Shown: positions 46,776 to 55,445 of the stretch, piece by piece
Layout: every line of letters starts with the position of its first letter
Numbering within the stretch: position 1 is the first letter of the stretch
Source: CAWJPY01 sp963844865
GTDB taxonomy: Bacteria > Acidobacteriota > Thermoanaerobaculia > Thermoanaerobaculales > Sulfomarinibacteraceae
NCBI GenBank assembly: GCA_963844865.1
Contig: CAWJPY010000021.1
Coordinates: 1 to 64,000 of the forward strand
Reading direction: 5' to 3'
Length of the DNA stretch: 64,000 nucleotides
Made by a program: the position numbers and the translations under genes
The notes under the pieces: generated by a model
Seen by the model: the letters and a program-made list of their open reading frames with translations, nothing else
What the model was told of the DNA's origin: nothing
Databases searched by the model: none

Positions 46776-47042
46776 CACCTTGATCACCTCCCTTCGTTGC
46801 AAAGGACCTCAGCGGCCGAGTATTCGGTGATCACCCAGCGGCGGAAGGGCACCACGCGCGCCATCGTTGTCCGCCGATGCGCCTGTCCCGTGCCGTCGCC
46901 GCCGCCCGAAGATGGCGAGGGCGCAGCTCCAGCGGGGCGAGGACATGGTGCTGCTGGTGGCGCCGGTCAGGGATGATCTCACGAGCCACGGCCACGACGA
47001 GGCAAGGCCCGAAGGCCGCTGAGGAGAGGTGCCCGCCGACCC

Positions 47043-47534
47043 TCAGTGCGTCTGCGACGGTTGTGCCTGGAGCTGCTGGAGGTCGTCCACCATGTTGGAG
47101 AAGCCGTCGAGCATGGCACTCAGGTTGAGCTGCATCCGCGCCATGGTCCGGGTCATGCCGGGCTGCTCCATGAGCTGCTGGTCGGCCAGGATGGTCTGCA
47201 TCTCGCCCATGACCTCGCTCACGCTGTCCGCCAGGTCGTTCATGCTCTCGGTCATGCCGGCCATGCGCGCCTGAAGCTGCATCTCCCCCTGCCCCCGGAC
47301 CATGGCGTGCCCCCCCGGCACCTCGGCCACCATGGAGGACATCTCCCGCGTCACGGTGCGGAGGCGGTTGTTCATGTCGTCCATGGACGCTGCAGGTGTC
47401 CCGGTCTGTGGAGCGGTCACGGCTGGTTCGGCGCCCTTGGAAGAGGCCCCTCCACTCGACTGCTCCGTGGTCCCCCCGCAGCCCACCAGCCCGATTCCGA
47501 GCATCGCGGCCGCGACAACGGTCCGCAGCTTCAT
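47043..47534 (-). CDS. Putative lipoprotein, Met-rich helical
   Basis: A 163-residue exported protein with a lipobox (MLGIGLVGCGG) near residues 12-22, so it is probably lipid-anchored. A Ser/Gly/Ala linker leads to long helices rich in Met and Gln (MDDMNNRLRTVTREMSSMVA and MAGMTESMNDLADSVSEVMG). The ATG at 47534 is preferred, with GGAGG seven bases upstream; the ATG at 47540 is too close to that site. It is presumably periplasmic and copper-associated by location. No family assigned. Confidence 0.7.
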   Translation of the reverse strand: MKLRTVVAAAMLGIGLVGCGGTTEQSSGGASSKGAEPAVTAPQTGTPAASMDDMNNRLRTVTREMSSMVAEVPGGHAMVRGQGEMQLQARMAGMTESMNDLADSVSEVMGEMQTILADQQLMEQPGMTRTMARMQLNLSAMLDGFSNMVDDLQQLQAQPSQTH

Positions 47535-47630
47535 GGCCATACCTCCCAGACCGGCGGCGGCCGGTCACCCGGACTCCTCATGGTGCAACCTGCCCGTCGA
47601 CGACGGAATTCTGGCTGCCCGGCCTCTCGG

Positions 47631-48392
47631 TCAGGGAGTGGAGGGAGGCGCCGGCGAGCTCGGGGCTGTGAGCTCCACGCCCTCCCGGCGGGCGCGGGCG
47701 CGCAGGGCATCCAGCTTGGTCCGCTCCTCGGCGAGCTGCTTGGCCACCTCGTCGCGCTGCTTCTCGGCGTTGTCCACCACACCGGGCGCCCGAAACTGCG
47801 GGCTGTTCTGCGACTGCGGGTTGTGCGGGTCTCGCGGGGGCTTGGCGAGCTGCTCGTCGAAGTTCTTCACTCGCGCTTCGAGCGCCTCCACGGTGCGCTT
47901 CTGCTCCAGGTACCGGCTCACCAGCTCGTTGGCGGGGTTGACGTCGCTCTTCTGCTGGTTGCCGTCGGGCTCGGCGCTCACCACGGGCGAGCTTCCGACG
48001 CCGCCGCCCTCCGAAATCGTCCCCTGTCCCGCCACCTCACCCAGGTTCTGATTGGTGATGACCACCGGGCCCTTGCCCTCGTCCGCGGGACGGTGAAGAC
48101 GGATGCGCGCCGCCGCCGCCGCCAGTGAGTTGCTGGGCGGTGGCGCCTTGCGAAGCTGGGCAGCCGGCTGTGCAGACTCCTGCCCGCTCTTCGTCTCCCC
48201 CGTTTCCTCCGCTGACGGAGCATTCTGCTGGTCGCCGCTAGATGCTCGGGCCTGCTGCTCGGCCGTCTCCTGCTGCCCGTCCTTCCGAGCCGTCTCCTGT
48301 TCGGCAGCCCGTGCCGGCGCGGGCAACGTCAGGGCCGCCGCCAGCACCGCTCCCAGCGCTCCTCCGGCCAGTCGCCATCCTCGTGCGCTCAT
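47631..48392 (-). CDS. Exported Gln/Ala-rich coiled-coil protein
   Basis: A 253-residue protein starting MSARGWRLAGGALGAVLAAA, a signal peptide, with cleavage expected after PAPARAA. The following 60 residues are low-complexity Gln, Glu, Ala and Ser. A middle part has the sequence KGPVVITNQNLGEVAGQGTI, and the C-terminal 90 residues form a coiled coil (VSRYLEQKRTVEALEARVKN, then NAEKQRDEVAKQLAEERTKL). The ATG at 48392 is chosen at the signal peptide; one at 48428 would extend it. Function unknown. Confidence 0.65.
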   Translation of the reverse strand: MSARGWRLAGGALGAVLAAALTLPAPARAAEQETARKDGQQETAEQQARASSGDQQNAPSAEETGETKSGQESAQPAAQLRKAPPPSNSLAAAAARIRLHRPADEGKGPVVITNQNLGEVAGQGTISEGGGVGSSPVVSAEPDGNQQKSDVNPANELVSRYLEQKRTVEALEARVKNFDEQLAKPPRDPHNPQSQNSPQFRAPGVVDNAEKQRDEVAKQLAEERTKLDALRARARREGVELTAPSSPAPPSTP

Positions 48393-48466
48393 GGTATCCC
48401 CCGCATGGATCTCGTTCGTCTCCACCATGATAGCCCCGATCCACCCGGGCTCTCCAGTGCCTCTCG

Positions 48467-49135
48467 TCACCAAGCCCGCCGAGAGAGGGCGTCGGCACCA
48501 CGCAGGGGCTCCGGCAGCCGGTAGCGGGGGGAGCAGCGCAGCACCCACAGGATCGCCGTTTCGAGGGTTACCAGGTGACCCACCGAAACGTACACCGGGC
48601 GCACGCCGGCACGGGTGCGCACGACCGCTCCGATCACCTCCCCCTCGTGCACGATCGGGCGCCGCGCGCCGCGCTCGGCGGGCAGCTCCGGGTGCTCGCC
48701 CACGAGCAATGACTTCCCGACGCCGATGGTGGGCACGGCCAGCTCGAGGCCCAGAAAGCAGGCCAGACCGAAGCGACGGGGATGGGCCACTCCATGTCCG
48801 TCCACCAGCACGAGGTCCGGCGGAATCGACAGGCGCCGGAGTGCCGCCAGCGCTGCCGGCGCCTCCCGAAAGGTCAGGAGACCGGGCACGTAGGGAAAGC
48901 GCACGGGCTCCTCGGCAGTGGCCGACTCCTGGAGGGTCAGCGTGGCGGAATCGAGGAGCACGGCGGCGCCTCGCGCGGTGCGCCCGCCCCGGGGGTAGGC
49001 GACGTCGACGCCAGCAACAAGGCGCACCTCCCCGACCCGATCGGCCGTCCGGACCCGATCCCGGAGCTCGAGCTGGAGTGCCAGCGCCGCCCGCCGCGAG
49101 AGCGGCTCGCCGGAGTCCCATGGAAAGGCCGCCAT
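48467..49135 (-). CDS. nfi: Endonuclease V
   Basis: A 223-residue deoxyinosine-specific repair nuclease. Catalytic residues are in VRLVAGVDVAYPRGGRTARG (first Asp), then RFPYVPGLLTFREAPAALAA (Glu), and DLVLVDGHGVAHPRRFGLAC (Asp), a typical EndoV order. VPTIGVGKSLLVG follows. I place the start at 49135 (MAAFPWDSGEPLSRRAALAL), which matches the usual distance to the first Asp; the ATG at 49171 would add residues encoded by a dispersed repeat. The gene is divergent from the DUF2905 gene. Confidence 0.9.
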   Translation of the reverse strand: MAAFPWDSGEPLSRRAALALQLELRDRVRTADRVGEVRLVAGVDVAYPRGGRTARGAAVLLDSATLTLQESATAEEPVRFPYVPGLLTFREAPAALAALRRLSIPPDLVLVDGHGVAHPRRFGLACFLGLELAVPTIGVGKSLLVGEHPELPAERGARRPIVHEGEVIGAVVRTRAGVRPVYVSVGHLVTLETAILWVLRCSPRYRLPEPLRGADALSRRAW

Positions 49136-49154
49136 CACGTCATGATAGGCCGCG

Positions 49155-49215
49155 TCGGACACCTTTGGCATTGGGCACGCCAGAGGCGGTGCCCGGCCCC
49201 CCTCCTGGTGCCCCC
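49155..49215. repeat. REP-like repeat copy before nfi
   Basis: The reverse strand reads GGGCACCGCCTCTGGCGTGC then CCAATGCCAAAGG, closely matching the 58054-58095 stretch GGCACCGTCTCTGGCGTTCC followed by CAACGTGAAAGG. It lies in the space between divergent nfi and the DUF2905 gene and supplies the alternative nfi start at 49171. Confidence 0.5.
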
Positions 49216-49263
49216 GAGGTGTGGGTCTCCTGCTACAGTGGCGGGCCGGGAGGTCTCTTCCTG

Positions 49264-49488
49264 GTGGATCAGTCCAAGCTCCTGGGGTTGGCGGTCCTGG
49301 TGATCGGCCTGGCGCTGGTGGTCCTCGCCGTTCTCCTGCTGACCGGGGGGATCTCGTGGCTGGGACGGCTCCCCGGCGACATCCGCTTCACCAGCGGCCG
49401 GACGCGGGTGTACATCCCCCTGACCTCCATGATCCTGCTGTCCCTCGTGCTCACCCTCGTCCTCAACCTCTTGCGACGCCTCTTCTGA
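49264..49488 (+). CDS. DUF2905-family small membrane protein
   Basis: A 74-residue protein from a GTG at 49264, with GGGAGG ten bases upstream. Two membrane helices (LLGLAVLVIGLALVVLAVLL and LTSMILLSLVLTLVLNLLRR) flank the family's conserved loop GGISWLGRLPGDIRFTSGRT. DUF2905 proteins are short, widespread and of unknown role. Nine bases separate it from the following aminotransferase gene. Confidence 0.85.
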   Translation: MDQSKLLGLAVLVIGLALVVLAVLLLTGGISWLGRLPGDIRFTSGRTRVYIPLTSMILLSLVLTLVLNLLRRLF

Positions 49489-49497
49489 GGAGGGACC

Positions 49498-50724
49498 GTG
49501 AACGCCGGTCGACCCGCGCCGGGCGAGGCCAACCCCCACCTCCGGCACTGGACGCTGGAGCCGCACCTCCTGTTCCTCAACCACGGCTCCTTCGGCGCCA
49601 CGCCGCGTCCCGTGCTGGCGGTCCAGGACCAGTGGCGGGCCCGCATGGAGGCCAACCCGGTCCGCTTCCTGGCCCGGGAGCTGGAGCCGGCCCTGGACGA
49701 GGCTCGCCGCCGTCTGGCCGCCTTCGTGGGCGCCGATCCCCACGGGCTGGCCTTCGTACCCAACGCCACCACCGGCGTCAACACCGTCCTGCGCGCCCTT
49801 GCCCTCGGGCCCGGCGACGAGCTTCTGCTCACGAACCACGGCTACAACGCCTGTCGCAATGCCGCCCTGGAGGTCGCCCGCTCCCGCGGCGCGGCTGTCG
49901 TGGAGGCGGGCGTGCCCTTCCCAGTGGCCGGCCCGGCCGCGGTCGTCGCCGCCGTCCTCGGGCGGATCGGGCCACGTACCCGGGCCGTGCTCATCGACCA
50001 CGTGACGAGCCCCACCGGCCTCGTCCTGCCCGTGGGCGAGCTGGTGCGCGAGCTGCACGACCGGGGCGTCACCGCCATCGTGGACGGCGCCCACGCCCCG
50101 GGCATGATGGAGCTGGATGTCGCGAGGCTCGGCGCCGACTTCTACGTCGCCAACTGCCACAAGTGGCTGTGCGCTCCGAAGGGGGCGGCGTTCCTGTGGG
50201 TCGACGAGGCACACCGGGCGCGCACCCGGCCCCTGGTGATCAGCCACGGGGCCAACGCCGCGTCCTCCGGGCGGTCGCGTTTCCGGCTGGAGTTCGACTG
50301 GACCGGCACCGACGACCCGACGGCGTGGCTCGCCGTTCCCGCCGCCATCGACTTCCTGGGCGGCCTCCTGCCCGGCGGATGGCCCGCGTTGCTGGACCGC
50401 AACCGCAGCCTCGTCCTGGAGGCGCGGCGCCTGCTCAGCGCAGCGCTGGGCGTCGCGCCGCCGGCGCCGGAGGTGATGATCGGCAGCCTGGCCGCGCTGC
50501 CCCTGCCGCCTCTCCCCGACGCGGAGGCCGGGCAGGCGTCGATGCACGGCACTCTCGATCCCCTGCAGCGGGCGCTGTACGAGCGCCACCGCATCGAGGT
50601 GCCCGTCATCCCCTGGCCCGACCCCGCCTCCCGCCTGCTGCGGATCTCCGCCCACGTGTACAACGCGCTCTGGGAGTATGAGGCTCTCGCCGCGGCCCTC
50701 GTTGCGGAGGGGGTCGCCCCGTGA
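49498..50724 (+). CDS. Class V aminotransferase, isopenicillin N epimerase-like
   Basis: A 408-residue PLP-dependent enzyme. It starts at a GTG with GAGGAGGG upstream. FLNHGSFGATPRPVLAVQDQ and FVPNATTGVNTVLRALALGP are the epimerase-like N-terminal blocks. IVDGAHAPGMMELDVARLGA holds the PLP-contacting Asp, and FYVANCHKWLCAPKGAAFLW the PLP lysine. Family members include isopenicillin N epimerase, ergothioneine lyase (EgtE) and cysteine desulfurase-like enzymes, and no neighbour decides between them. Confidence 0.85.
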   Translation: MNAGRPAPGEANPHLRHWTLEPHLLFLNHGSFGATPRPVLAVQDQWRARMEANPVRFLARELEPALDEARRRLAAFVGADPHGLAFVPNATTGVNTVLRALALGPGDELLLTNHGYNACRNAALEVARSRGAAVVEAGVPFPVAGPAAVVAAVLGRIGPRTRAVLIDHVTSPTGLVLPVGELVRELHDRGVTAIVDGAHAPGMMELDVARLGADFYVANCHKWLCAPKGAAFLWVDEAHRARTRPLVISHGANAASSGRSRFRLEFDWTGTDDPTAWLAVPAAIDFLGGLLPGGWPALLDRNRSLVLEARRLLSAALGVAPPAPEVMIGSLAALPLPPLPDAEAGQASMHGTLDPLQRALYERHRIEVPVIPWPDPASRLLRISAHVYNALWEYEALAAALVAEGVAP

Positions 50725-50783
50725 CCAGCGGCGGCGACCAGCCCGAGCCCACCTCCACGTCAGTGTGAGTCGATCGTCATGCG

Positions 50784-51137
50784 TCATGGCTTGGGGTTGA
50801 GGAGACGCCACGTCATCGCACGCACCTCGTCGAAACCATCCAACACGACAGCGGTCTCCGATGGATCAATGGCTCCCGCCGCAGCGAGGAGCCGCAGGTG
50901 GCTGTCCACCTCCTTAGCGGAGCCATAGGCGATTCGCCAATACTGTGCGCGGTCTCGGCCGGACCTGCCTTGGCCTTCCGCGAGGTTCGCCGGCACTGAG
51001 CTTGCCGAGCGAATGACCTGGTCAGCGATCGGTTTGAGTGGAGCCGGTATGCGCACGACGAGCTTGATCGCCTTGCCGGCTGCTTCAAGGGCCTTGCGAT
51101 GGGCAATGAGGTCGCTGGTGGCGAGGACGTCAGGCAT
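50784..51137 (-). CDS. Four-helix bundle protein (23S rRNA IVS-type)
   Basis: A 117-residue helical protein of the family first seen in 23S rRNA intervening sequences. Marks are LIAHRKALEAAGKAIKLVVR, QVIRSASSVPANLAEGQGRS and AQYWRIAYGSAKEVDSHLRL. The start at 51137 is chosen because GGAGG lies six bases upstream; 51158 would add seven residues. Function unknown; such genes often behave like small mobile or orphan cassettes. Its translation-start region is duplicated in reverse 150 bases away (51284-51306). Confidence 0.85.
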   Translation of the reverse strand: MPDVLATSDLIAHRKALEAAGKAIKLVVRIPAPLKPIADQVIRSASSVPANLAEGQGRSGRDRAQYWRIAYGSAKEVDSHLRLLAAAGAIDPSETAVVLDGFDEVRAMTWRLLNPKP

Positions 51138-51306
51138 GTTCACCTCCGGGTCGTTCATGTCTTCCCTGAAAGCCGGTGCGGCAGCCCCCGTCAAGGGCGC
51201 GGAGCAAACCGGTCCTCGACCGGCTCGCCCTCGACGAGGGCGAGCCTTTGACATGGGCTGCCCACCGGCTATGTTCCCGGCTCAACGACCCGGAGGTGAA
51301 GATGCC
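51134..51306. repeat. Inverted copies of a translation-start segment (51134-51156 and 51284-51306)
   Basis: The two 23-base arms match at 22 positions. Each carries the same ribosome-binding segment, AACGACCCGGAGGTGAA, followed by one variable base and ATGCC. One arm serves the four-helix gene on the minus strand; the other faces plus and precedes a short frame. This looks like an inverted duplication of a gene start. Confidence 0.6.
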
Positions 51307-51442
51307 GCCTCGCCGCCGCACCCGCCATCTGCCGGAGGCAGTGCCTCACAGGCTGGCGCAGGCACTGACCCTGCGGCTGCTACTGACGGCTGTCGCTGGC
51401 TCTGTCACCTGCCACTGCCGCTGTTGCTGTCTCCACAGCTGA
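51302..51442 (+). CDS. Possible 46-residue Cys-rich micro-ORF
   Basis: It has the same strong Shine-Dalgarno sequence as the four-helix gene, GGAGGTGAAG before ATG. The product would start MPPRRRTRHLPEAVPHRLAQ and end with a Cys-rich tail (SVTCHCRCCCLHS). No homologous family is known to me. DNA further on contains an imperfect direct repeat (51389 and 51456 regions, core CTGTCGCTGGCTCTG). Nothing else recognisable lies in 51138-51545. Coding is uncertain. Confidence 0.3.
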   Translation: MPPRRRTRHLPEAVPHRLAQALTLRLLLTAVAGSVTCHCRCCCLHS

Positions 51443-51545
51443 TCGCGGTCGCCGGTCCCTGTCGCTGGCTCTGGCACGTGCCGCCGCCACTGCGGCTGAC
51501 GCCGTTTCGACGGGGACGCGGACGCGGGTTCGCCGACCGCCGACC

Positions 51546-52307
51546 CTACGCCAGAGCCGCGTCCACGGCGGGGGGCAGGATCTCCACCACGTCCCCCTCC
51601 AGGCGCAGGGTCACCCCGGCGACCTCATCGTGATCCGTGGGGCCGCGGTTGATGATCACGTAGGGCGCGCGGTTCTCGACGGCGAGGAGAGGAATGGCCG
51701 CCGCAGGATGCACCGACAGGGTCGAGCCCAGGGCCAGGACCAGGTCCGCCGAGCGGGCGGCGGCGAAGGCACGGTCCAGGACCTCCGGGCGCAGGCTCTG
51801 GCCGAAGCTGATGGTGGCGGACTTCAGGTAGCCGCCGCAGCGACTGCACTGCGGCGGCTCGCGGGTCTCGGCGAAGGCATCCATGTGCTCCTGGGGGTCC
51901 GAGCGGGCGCCGCAGGCGGTGCACTCCACCTCGAGAGTGGTGCCGTGCAGCTCCGCCAGCAACGCCGGCGAGGTCCCGGCACGGGCGTGGAGTCCGTCGA
52001 TGTTCTGGGTCGCCACCAGGAGCACCTTGCCCGCGCGCTCGAGCTTCACCATCGCCTCGTGAGCGGCGTTGGGCGCCGCATCACGGAACTGCGGCCAGCT
52101 CTCGACCCGTTGCTCCCAATACTCCACCCGCGCCTCTCCTGAGCGCATGAAGTCCTGGTAGTACACCGGCTGCCGCCTCGTCCACACCCCCTGGGGTCCG
52201 CGATAGTCGTCGATGCCGCTGCCCGTGGAGATGCCCGCCCCGGTGAAGACCAGGATCCGGCTCCCCCCTCGCAGCAGGCGCACCAGCTCCGGATCGGGGT
52301 CCCTCAC
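51546..52307 (-). CDS. Sir2-family NAD-dependent deacylase
   Basis: A 253-residue sirtuin that removes acyl groups from protein lysines using NAD. Motifs: ILVFTGAGISTGSGIDDYRG for NAD binding, LVATQNIDGLHARAG and LAELHGTTLEVECTACG with the catalytic His, and a four-Cys zinc site (CTACGAR and CSRCGGYLK). VLALGSTLSVHPAAAIPLLA closes the NAD pocket. The block at GIDDYRG replaces the commoner GIPDFRG. Its GTG start overlaps the M14 peptidase stop by four bases, so the two are co-translated. Confidence 0.92.
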   Translation of the reverse strand: MRDPDPELVRLLRGGSRILVFTGAGISTGSGIDDYRGPQGVWTRRQPVYYQDFMRSGEARVEYWEQRVESWPQFRDAAPNAAHEAMVKLERAGKVLLVATQNIDGLHARAGTSPALLAELHGTTLEVECTACGARSDPQEHMDAFAETREPPQCSRCGGYLKSATISFGQSLRPEVLDRAFAAARSADLVLALGSTLSVHPAAAIPLLAVENRAPYVIINRGPTDHDEVAGVTLRLEGDVVEILPPAVDAALA

Positions 52308-54952
52308 GCGCCCTCCGGCGGCGGCAGGAGCAGGGCGTTGAAGAGGAGCTTGAAGGTCGCGGGCGTGGAGCCCCGGAACTGGGGGTTGAAGCCCATGAGC
52401 ACGAGCTGCCCCTTGCCGGCCCGCAGCCAGACCATCACCGCCTTCGAGGCCAGCAGCTCGGGATGCTCGGCATATCCGCTGAGGACGATGTGCTCGTCGG
52501 GGTGGCTCGCGATCACCCGACGATCGGTGTCCAGGAACGGGATGCTGGTCTCGAACACCCCCGCTCCCTCGGAGAAGATGCCCCCGGAGGACGGCATGCC
52601 CCAGGTGAGCGGGTTGCCGGGGGTCAGCTTCACCGCCAGCCAGGATCCGGGCACGTAGAGGCCCTTCGTGCGCAGCTCCTTGGCCACGTCCTCGGCCGGT
52701 AGCTCGAGCTTTTCCGCCGGCTCCTCCTCGCCGTCTTTGCCGGCCAGGGGAAGGCCGTCAAGGAAGAGGGCCGGCGACCGCCCCCAGGACACGACCACTC
52801 CACCACCCTCGATGAATCCTGCCAGGTGGCGCAGCCCCTCCTTGGAGATCGGCCGGCGGTACTGCGGCGGCAGCTCGCTGGGCCGGGCGTGTCCGTCACG
52901 GCCGGTGCGGACGCCCTTGGTGAGGAGCTCGGGATCGGCGCTCGGGAACACCAGCACGTCGAGCTCGCGGCCGAGGTCGATGCTGCCCAGCTCCCCCGGG
53001 CGGATCACCCGGTAGGGGATGCCCCACGTGTCGAAGAGCCACCGTGTCCAGCCAGCGTCCATGTCGTGGAAGTAGGTCTCGATCAAGCCGATGCGTGGTG
53101 CGTGCAGGGAGACCTCTGGCGCCTGCGGCGCCTGCCGGAGCACGACGGCCGACACGTTGGCCGCGGCTTCGACCCGGGACAGCTCCTGCGCGGGCCCGTG
53201 GATGATGAAGCTGCCTGCCTCGAGCTTCACGCCCCCGGCCTCTGCAGCCTCCTCAAGGCGCGCCACGTCCAGCTTGCCGGCCAGGGCGGCGAAGGCGGCC
53301 CGGAAGCCGTCGTTGTCGGTGGCGGGATAGGCGAGGCCCCACGTGTCCGGGGCCAGGACCCGCTCCGGCACGGCAAAAGCGTCGTCTCCGACCGGCTCCA
53401 GGTGGGCCTCTAGCTCGGGCGAGCGGGTCCGGACCTCCTGGTAGTCCAGGCCCATGTGGAGGGGCAGGGACCAGCTGGTCACGTCGTAGGGCTCGATGAC
53501 CTCGCCCCCCGGAGTGTAGTGACGCACCGGGTACTCCTGGGGCTCCAGGGTCTCCTTGACGAACGTCCGGAAGGGCTGGGCCAGGGGCACGACCAGATCC
53601 CCCGCCTCGAGCACGCGACCGTCGAGCTGAACGGTCTCGGAGAGCACGAACTGCTCGACCCCGTGCTCGCCGAGCAGGCGCGACAGGTCAGCCAGGGCGC
53701 CCCGGTCGTGCTGGGCGCGGGGGAACACGAAGTAGTAGGGCGGCTCGCTCCTCCCCTTCTCCACCTCCTTGCGGCAGAGCTGGTTGCGGAAGCGCAGGAT
53801 CTGCTCGCGGTTGCGCGAGGAGGTGTCGAGGAGGGAGTGCATGGACGCGAGCTCGTAGCGGACGATGTCGCCCAAGCGCCACCAGCCGCCGCGCCACGGG
53901 TCGGGCATGTTGACGCTCTTGGCGTACTCGGCCAGGCCCTTGCCCCACACCTTGAGCTCGGTGGGCTCCACAAATACGGGCGTCGCCAGGCGGCAGCTCG
54001 CCGCCTCGGTGAGGAGGGTGATGGCCCCTTTCCAGTGCGAGGTGGTGGCGGCCCCCGGCCAGTACTCGTCGAACCCCCAGTGGCTGACCACCCCGGCCAG
54101 GCCGGCGCCGGTCATGTCCTTGGCCAGATCGGCGCCGAAGACCGCGTTCCAGGACCACAGGCCCTCGTCCAGGTTCTCCGAGATGGGGTCGTGGTAGGGG
54201 GGCACGAAGTATCGCGGCCCGGTCTGGCCCATCTGGTGCTTGTCCACCACCACCTGGGGGAACCACTGGGCGCTGTAGAGCCGGTTCACCACCAGGCTCT
54301 CGGCCTGGGTCAGCATCAGGTAGTCCCGGTTGTCGTCGTGTCCGACGTAGCGGTGGTAGACCCCGGGCAGCCTGGAGCCCTCGTACGGCGTGCCCACCGT
54401 GTCCCGGTAGTGCTCGACCACCATGTCCATGCCGTCCGGGTTGTGGGTGGGCACCACCATCAGCACCACGTCCCGCATCTCCTGCAGGAGGGCCGGATCG
54501 TCGGTGGTGGTCAGCTCGTAGGCCAGCAGCGGCAGCGCCTGGGCCGGCGCCACCTCGCTGGAGTGCATGGACAGCATGGCCATCAGGAACACCCGGCCGC
54601 GCTGCACCAGGCCGTCCACCTCCTTGGCCGTCAGCGCGGGATCGAGCGCCAGCCGCCGGTTGACCTCGCGCAGCTCGGGCAGCCGCGCGATGTTCTCCTC
54701 GGTGGAGAAGAAGACCACGTACATGGGTCGGTCCATGGTGGAGCGCCCGATCTCCTCCATGGCCACCCGGGGCGAGGCGTCGGCCAGGAACTTCAGGTAG
54801 GAGGTGAGCTGCTCGTAGTCCACGAGGTGGCGGTCGCTGCCCGGTCGGAAACCGAAGGCCTCCTCCGGCGTGGGCACGGTGGTCGGCGCCGCCGCCGTCG
54901 CCAGAGTGCAGATGGTGAGAAGAGCGCCCGCCAGGCTCAGAGCACGTTGCAT
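52304..54952 (-). CDS. Exported M14-family zinc carboxypeptidase-like protein
   Basis: An 882-residue exported peptidase. The signal peptide (MQRALSLAGALLTICTLATA) begins at 54952, with GGAGG nine bases upstream. The M14 zinc motif HxxE is HSSE in MLSMHSSEVAPAQALPLL, followed by VVPTHNPDGMDMVVEHYRD and VVDKHQMGQTGPRYFV with a third candidate ligand. A catalytic-Glu-type block LLTEAASC comes later. The C-terminal 400 residues are not part of the peptidase core and look like several beta domains. The frame upstream to 55372 is Arg-rich and not used. It is followed directly by the sirtuin gene. Confidence 0.88.
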   Translation of the reverse strand: MQRALSLAGALLTICTLATAAAPTTVPTPEEAFGFRPGSDRHLVDYEQLTSYLKFLADASPRVAMEEIGRSTMDRPMYVVFFSTEENIARLPELREVNRRLALDPALTAKEVDGLVQRGRVFLMAMLSMHSSEVAPAQALPLLAYELTTTDDPALLQEMRDVVLMVVPTHNPDGMDMVVEHYRDTVGTPYEGSRLPGVYHRYVGHDDNRDYLMLTQAESLVVNRLYSAQWFPQVVVDKHQMGQTGPRYFVPPYHDPISENLDEGLWSWNAVFGADLAKDMTGAGLAGVVSHWGFDEYWPGAATTSHWKGAITLLTEAASCRLATPVFVEPTELKVWGKGLAEYAKSVNMPDPWRGGWWRLGDIVRYELASMHSLLDTSSRNREQILRFRNQLCRKEVEKGRSEPPYYFVFPRAQHDRGALADLSRLLGEHGVEQFVLSETVQLDGRVLEAGDLVVPLAQPFRTFVKETLEPQEYPVRHYTPGGEVIEPYDVTSWSLPLHMGLDYQEVRTRSPELEAHLEPVGDDAFAVPERVLAPDTWGLAYPATDNDGFRAAFAALAGKLDVARLEEAAEAGGVKLEAGSFIIHGPAQELSRVEAAANVSAVVLRQAPQAPEVSLHAPRIGLIETYFHDMDAGWTRWLFDTWGIPYRVIRPGELGSIDLGRELDVLVFPSADPELLTKGVRTGRDGHARPSELPPQYRRPISKEGLRHLAGFIEGGGVVVSWGRSPALFLDGLPLAGKDGEEEPAEKLELPAEDVAKELRTKGLYVPGSWLAVKLTPGNPLTWGMPSSGGIFSEGAGVFETSIPFLDTDRRVIASHPDEHIVLSGYAEHPELLASKAVMVWLRAGKGQLVLMGFNPQFRGSTPATFKLLFNALLLPPPEGA

Positions 54953-55445
54953 ATCCAGTTCCTCCTGACGCGACATTGTAGCCTGTCGGCGGCAGGCGAC
55001 GCAGAGGCCTCGAAGAGAGTACAGCTCCCCCAACCGACGCCCGCGCCCGCGTCCGAGTCCGATGACCACGACAGCTCCTGAGCCTGGCTCCTTCTTCTCC
55101 TTTGGCGCTCCCGAGGCGCGAGCCGGTGCCTGGGACTCCCCGGTCTTGCCCCGCGCGCGCACCCGCCGCGGCGGCACGTTCTCCCAGCGCGCCCCCCGTG
55201 GTTGCCCCCCCGACGATGTCTGCGACCCCATGGCCCGAGACCTCTTCTTTCCCCCCGCCCCGCAGAATCGTCGGAGAGGGCACGCCCGAGCGACGAGCTC
55301 TTCTCCGCAGCAACGTCGTCCCGCCCCGTCGCGGCGATCCGTCGCCGTCCGCTGACCGCTGCCGCTGAGCACAACCTCATGGCATGGAATCTCGGAGCAG
55401 CCGCCAACCCCACGGCCTGCGTCGCAAGGAACACGTCTCCCCGAA
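54953..55445. other. 493-base gap with no gene I can support
   Basis: This divergent space separates the M14 peptidase from the methyltransferase. It is open in several frames, but the translations are Arg/Pro-rich and match nothing. A 97-residue plus-strand frame at 55062 has no recognisable ribosome-binding site. I see no promoter box strong enough to report. Confidence 0.5.

Noticed and set aside
49136..49171. Longer nfi start at 49171
   Set aside because: The extra 12 residues come from a dispersed repeat and are not part of the usual EndoV N-terminus.
55062..55355. 97-residue plus-strand open frame in the M14/methyltransferase gap
   Set aside because: No ribosome-binding site, Pro/Arg-rich translation, and overlapping open frames in other registers.
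54953..55372. N-terminal extension of the M14 peptidase
   Set aside because: The added residues are Arg/Gly-rich and would place the signal peptide internally; the start at 54952 has a ribosome-binding site and leads straight into it.
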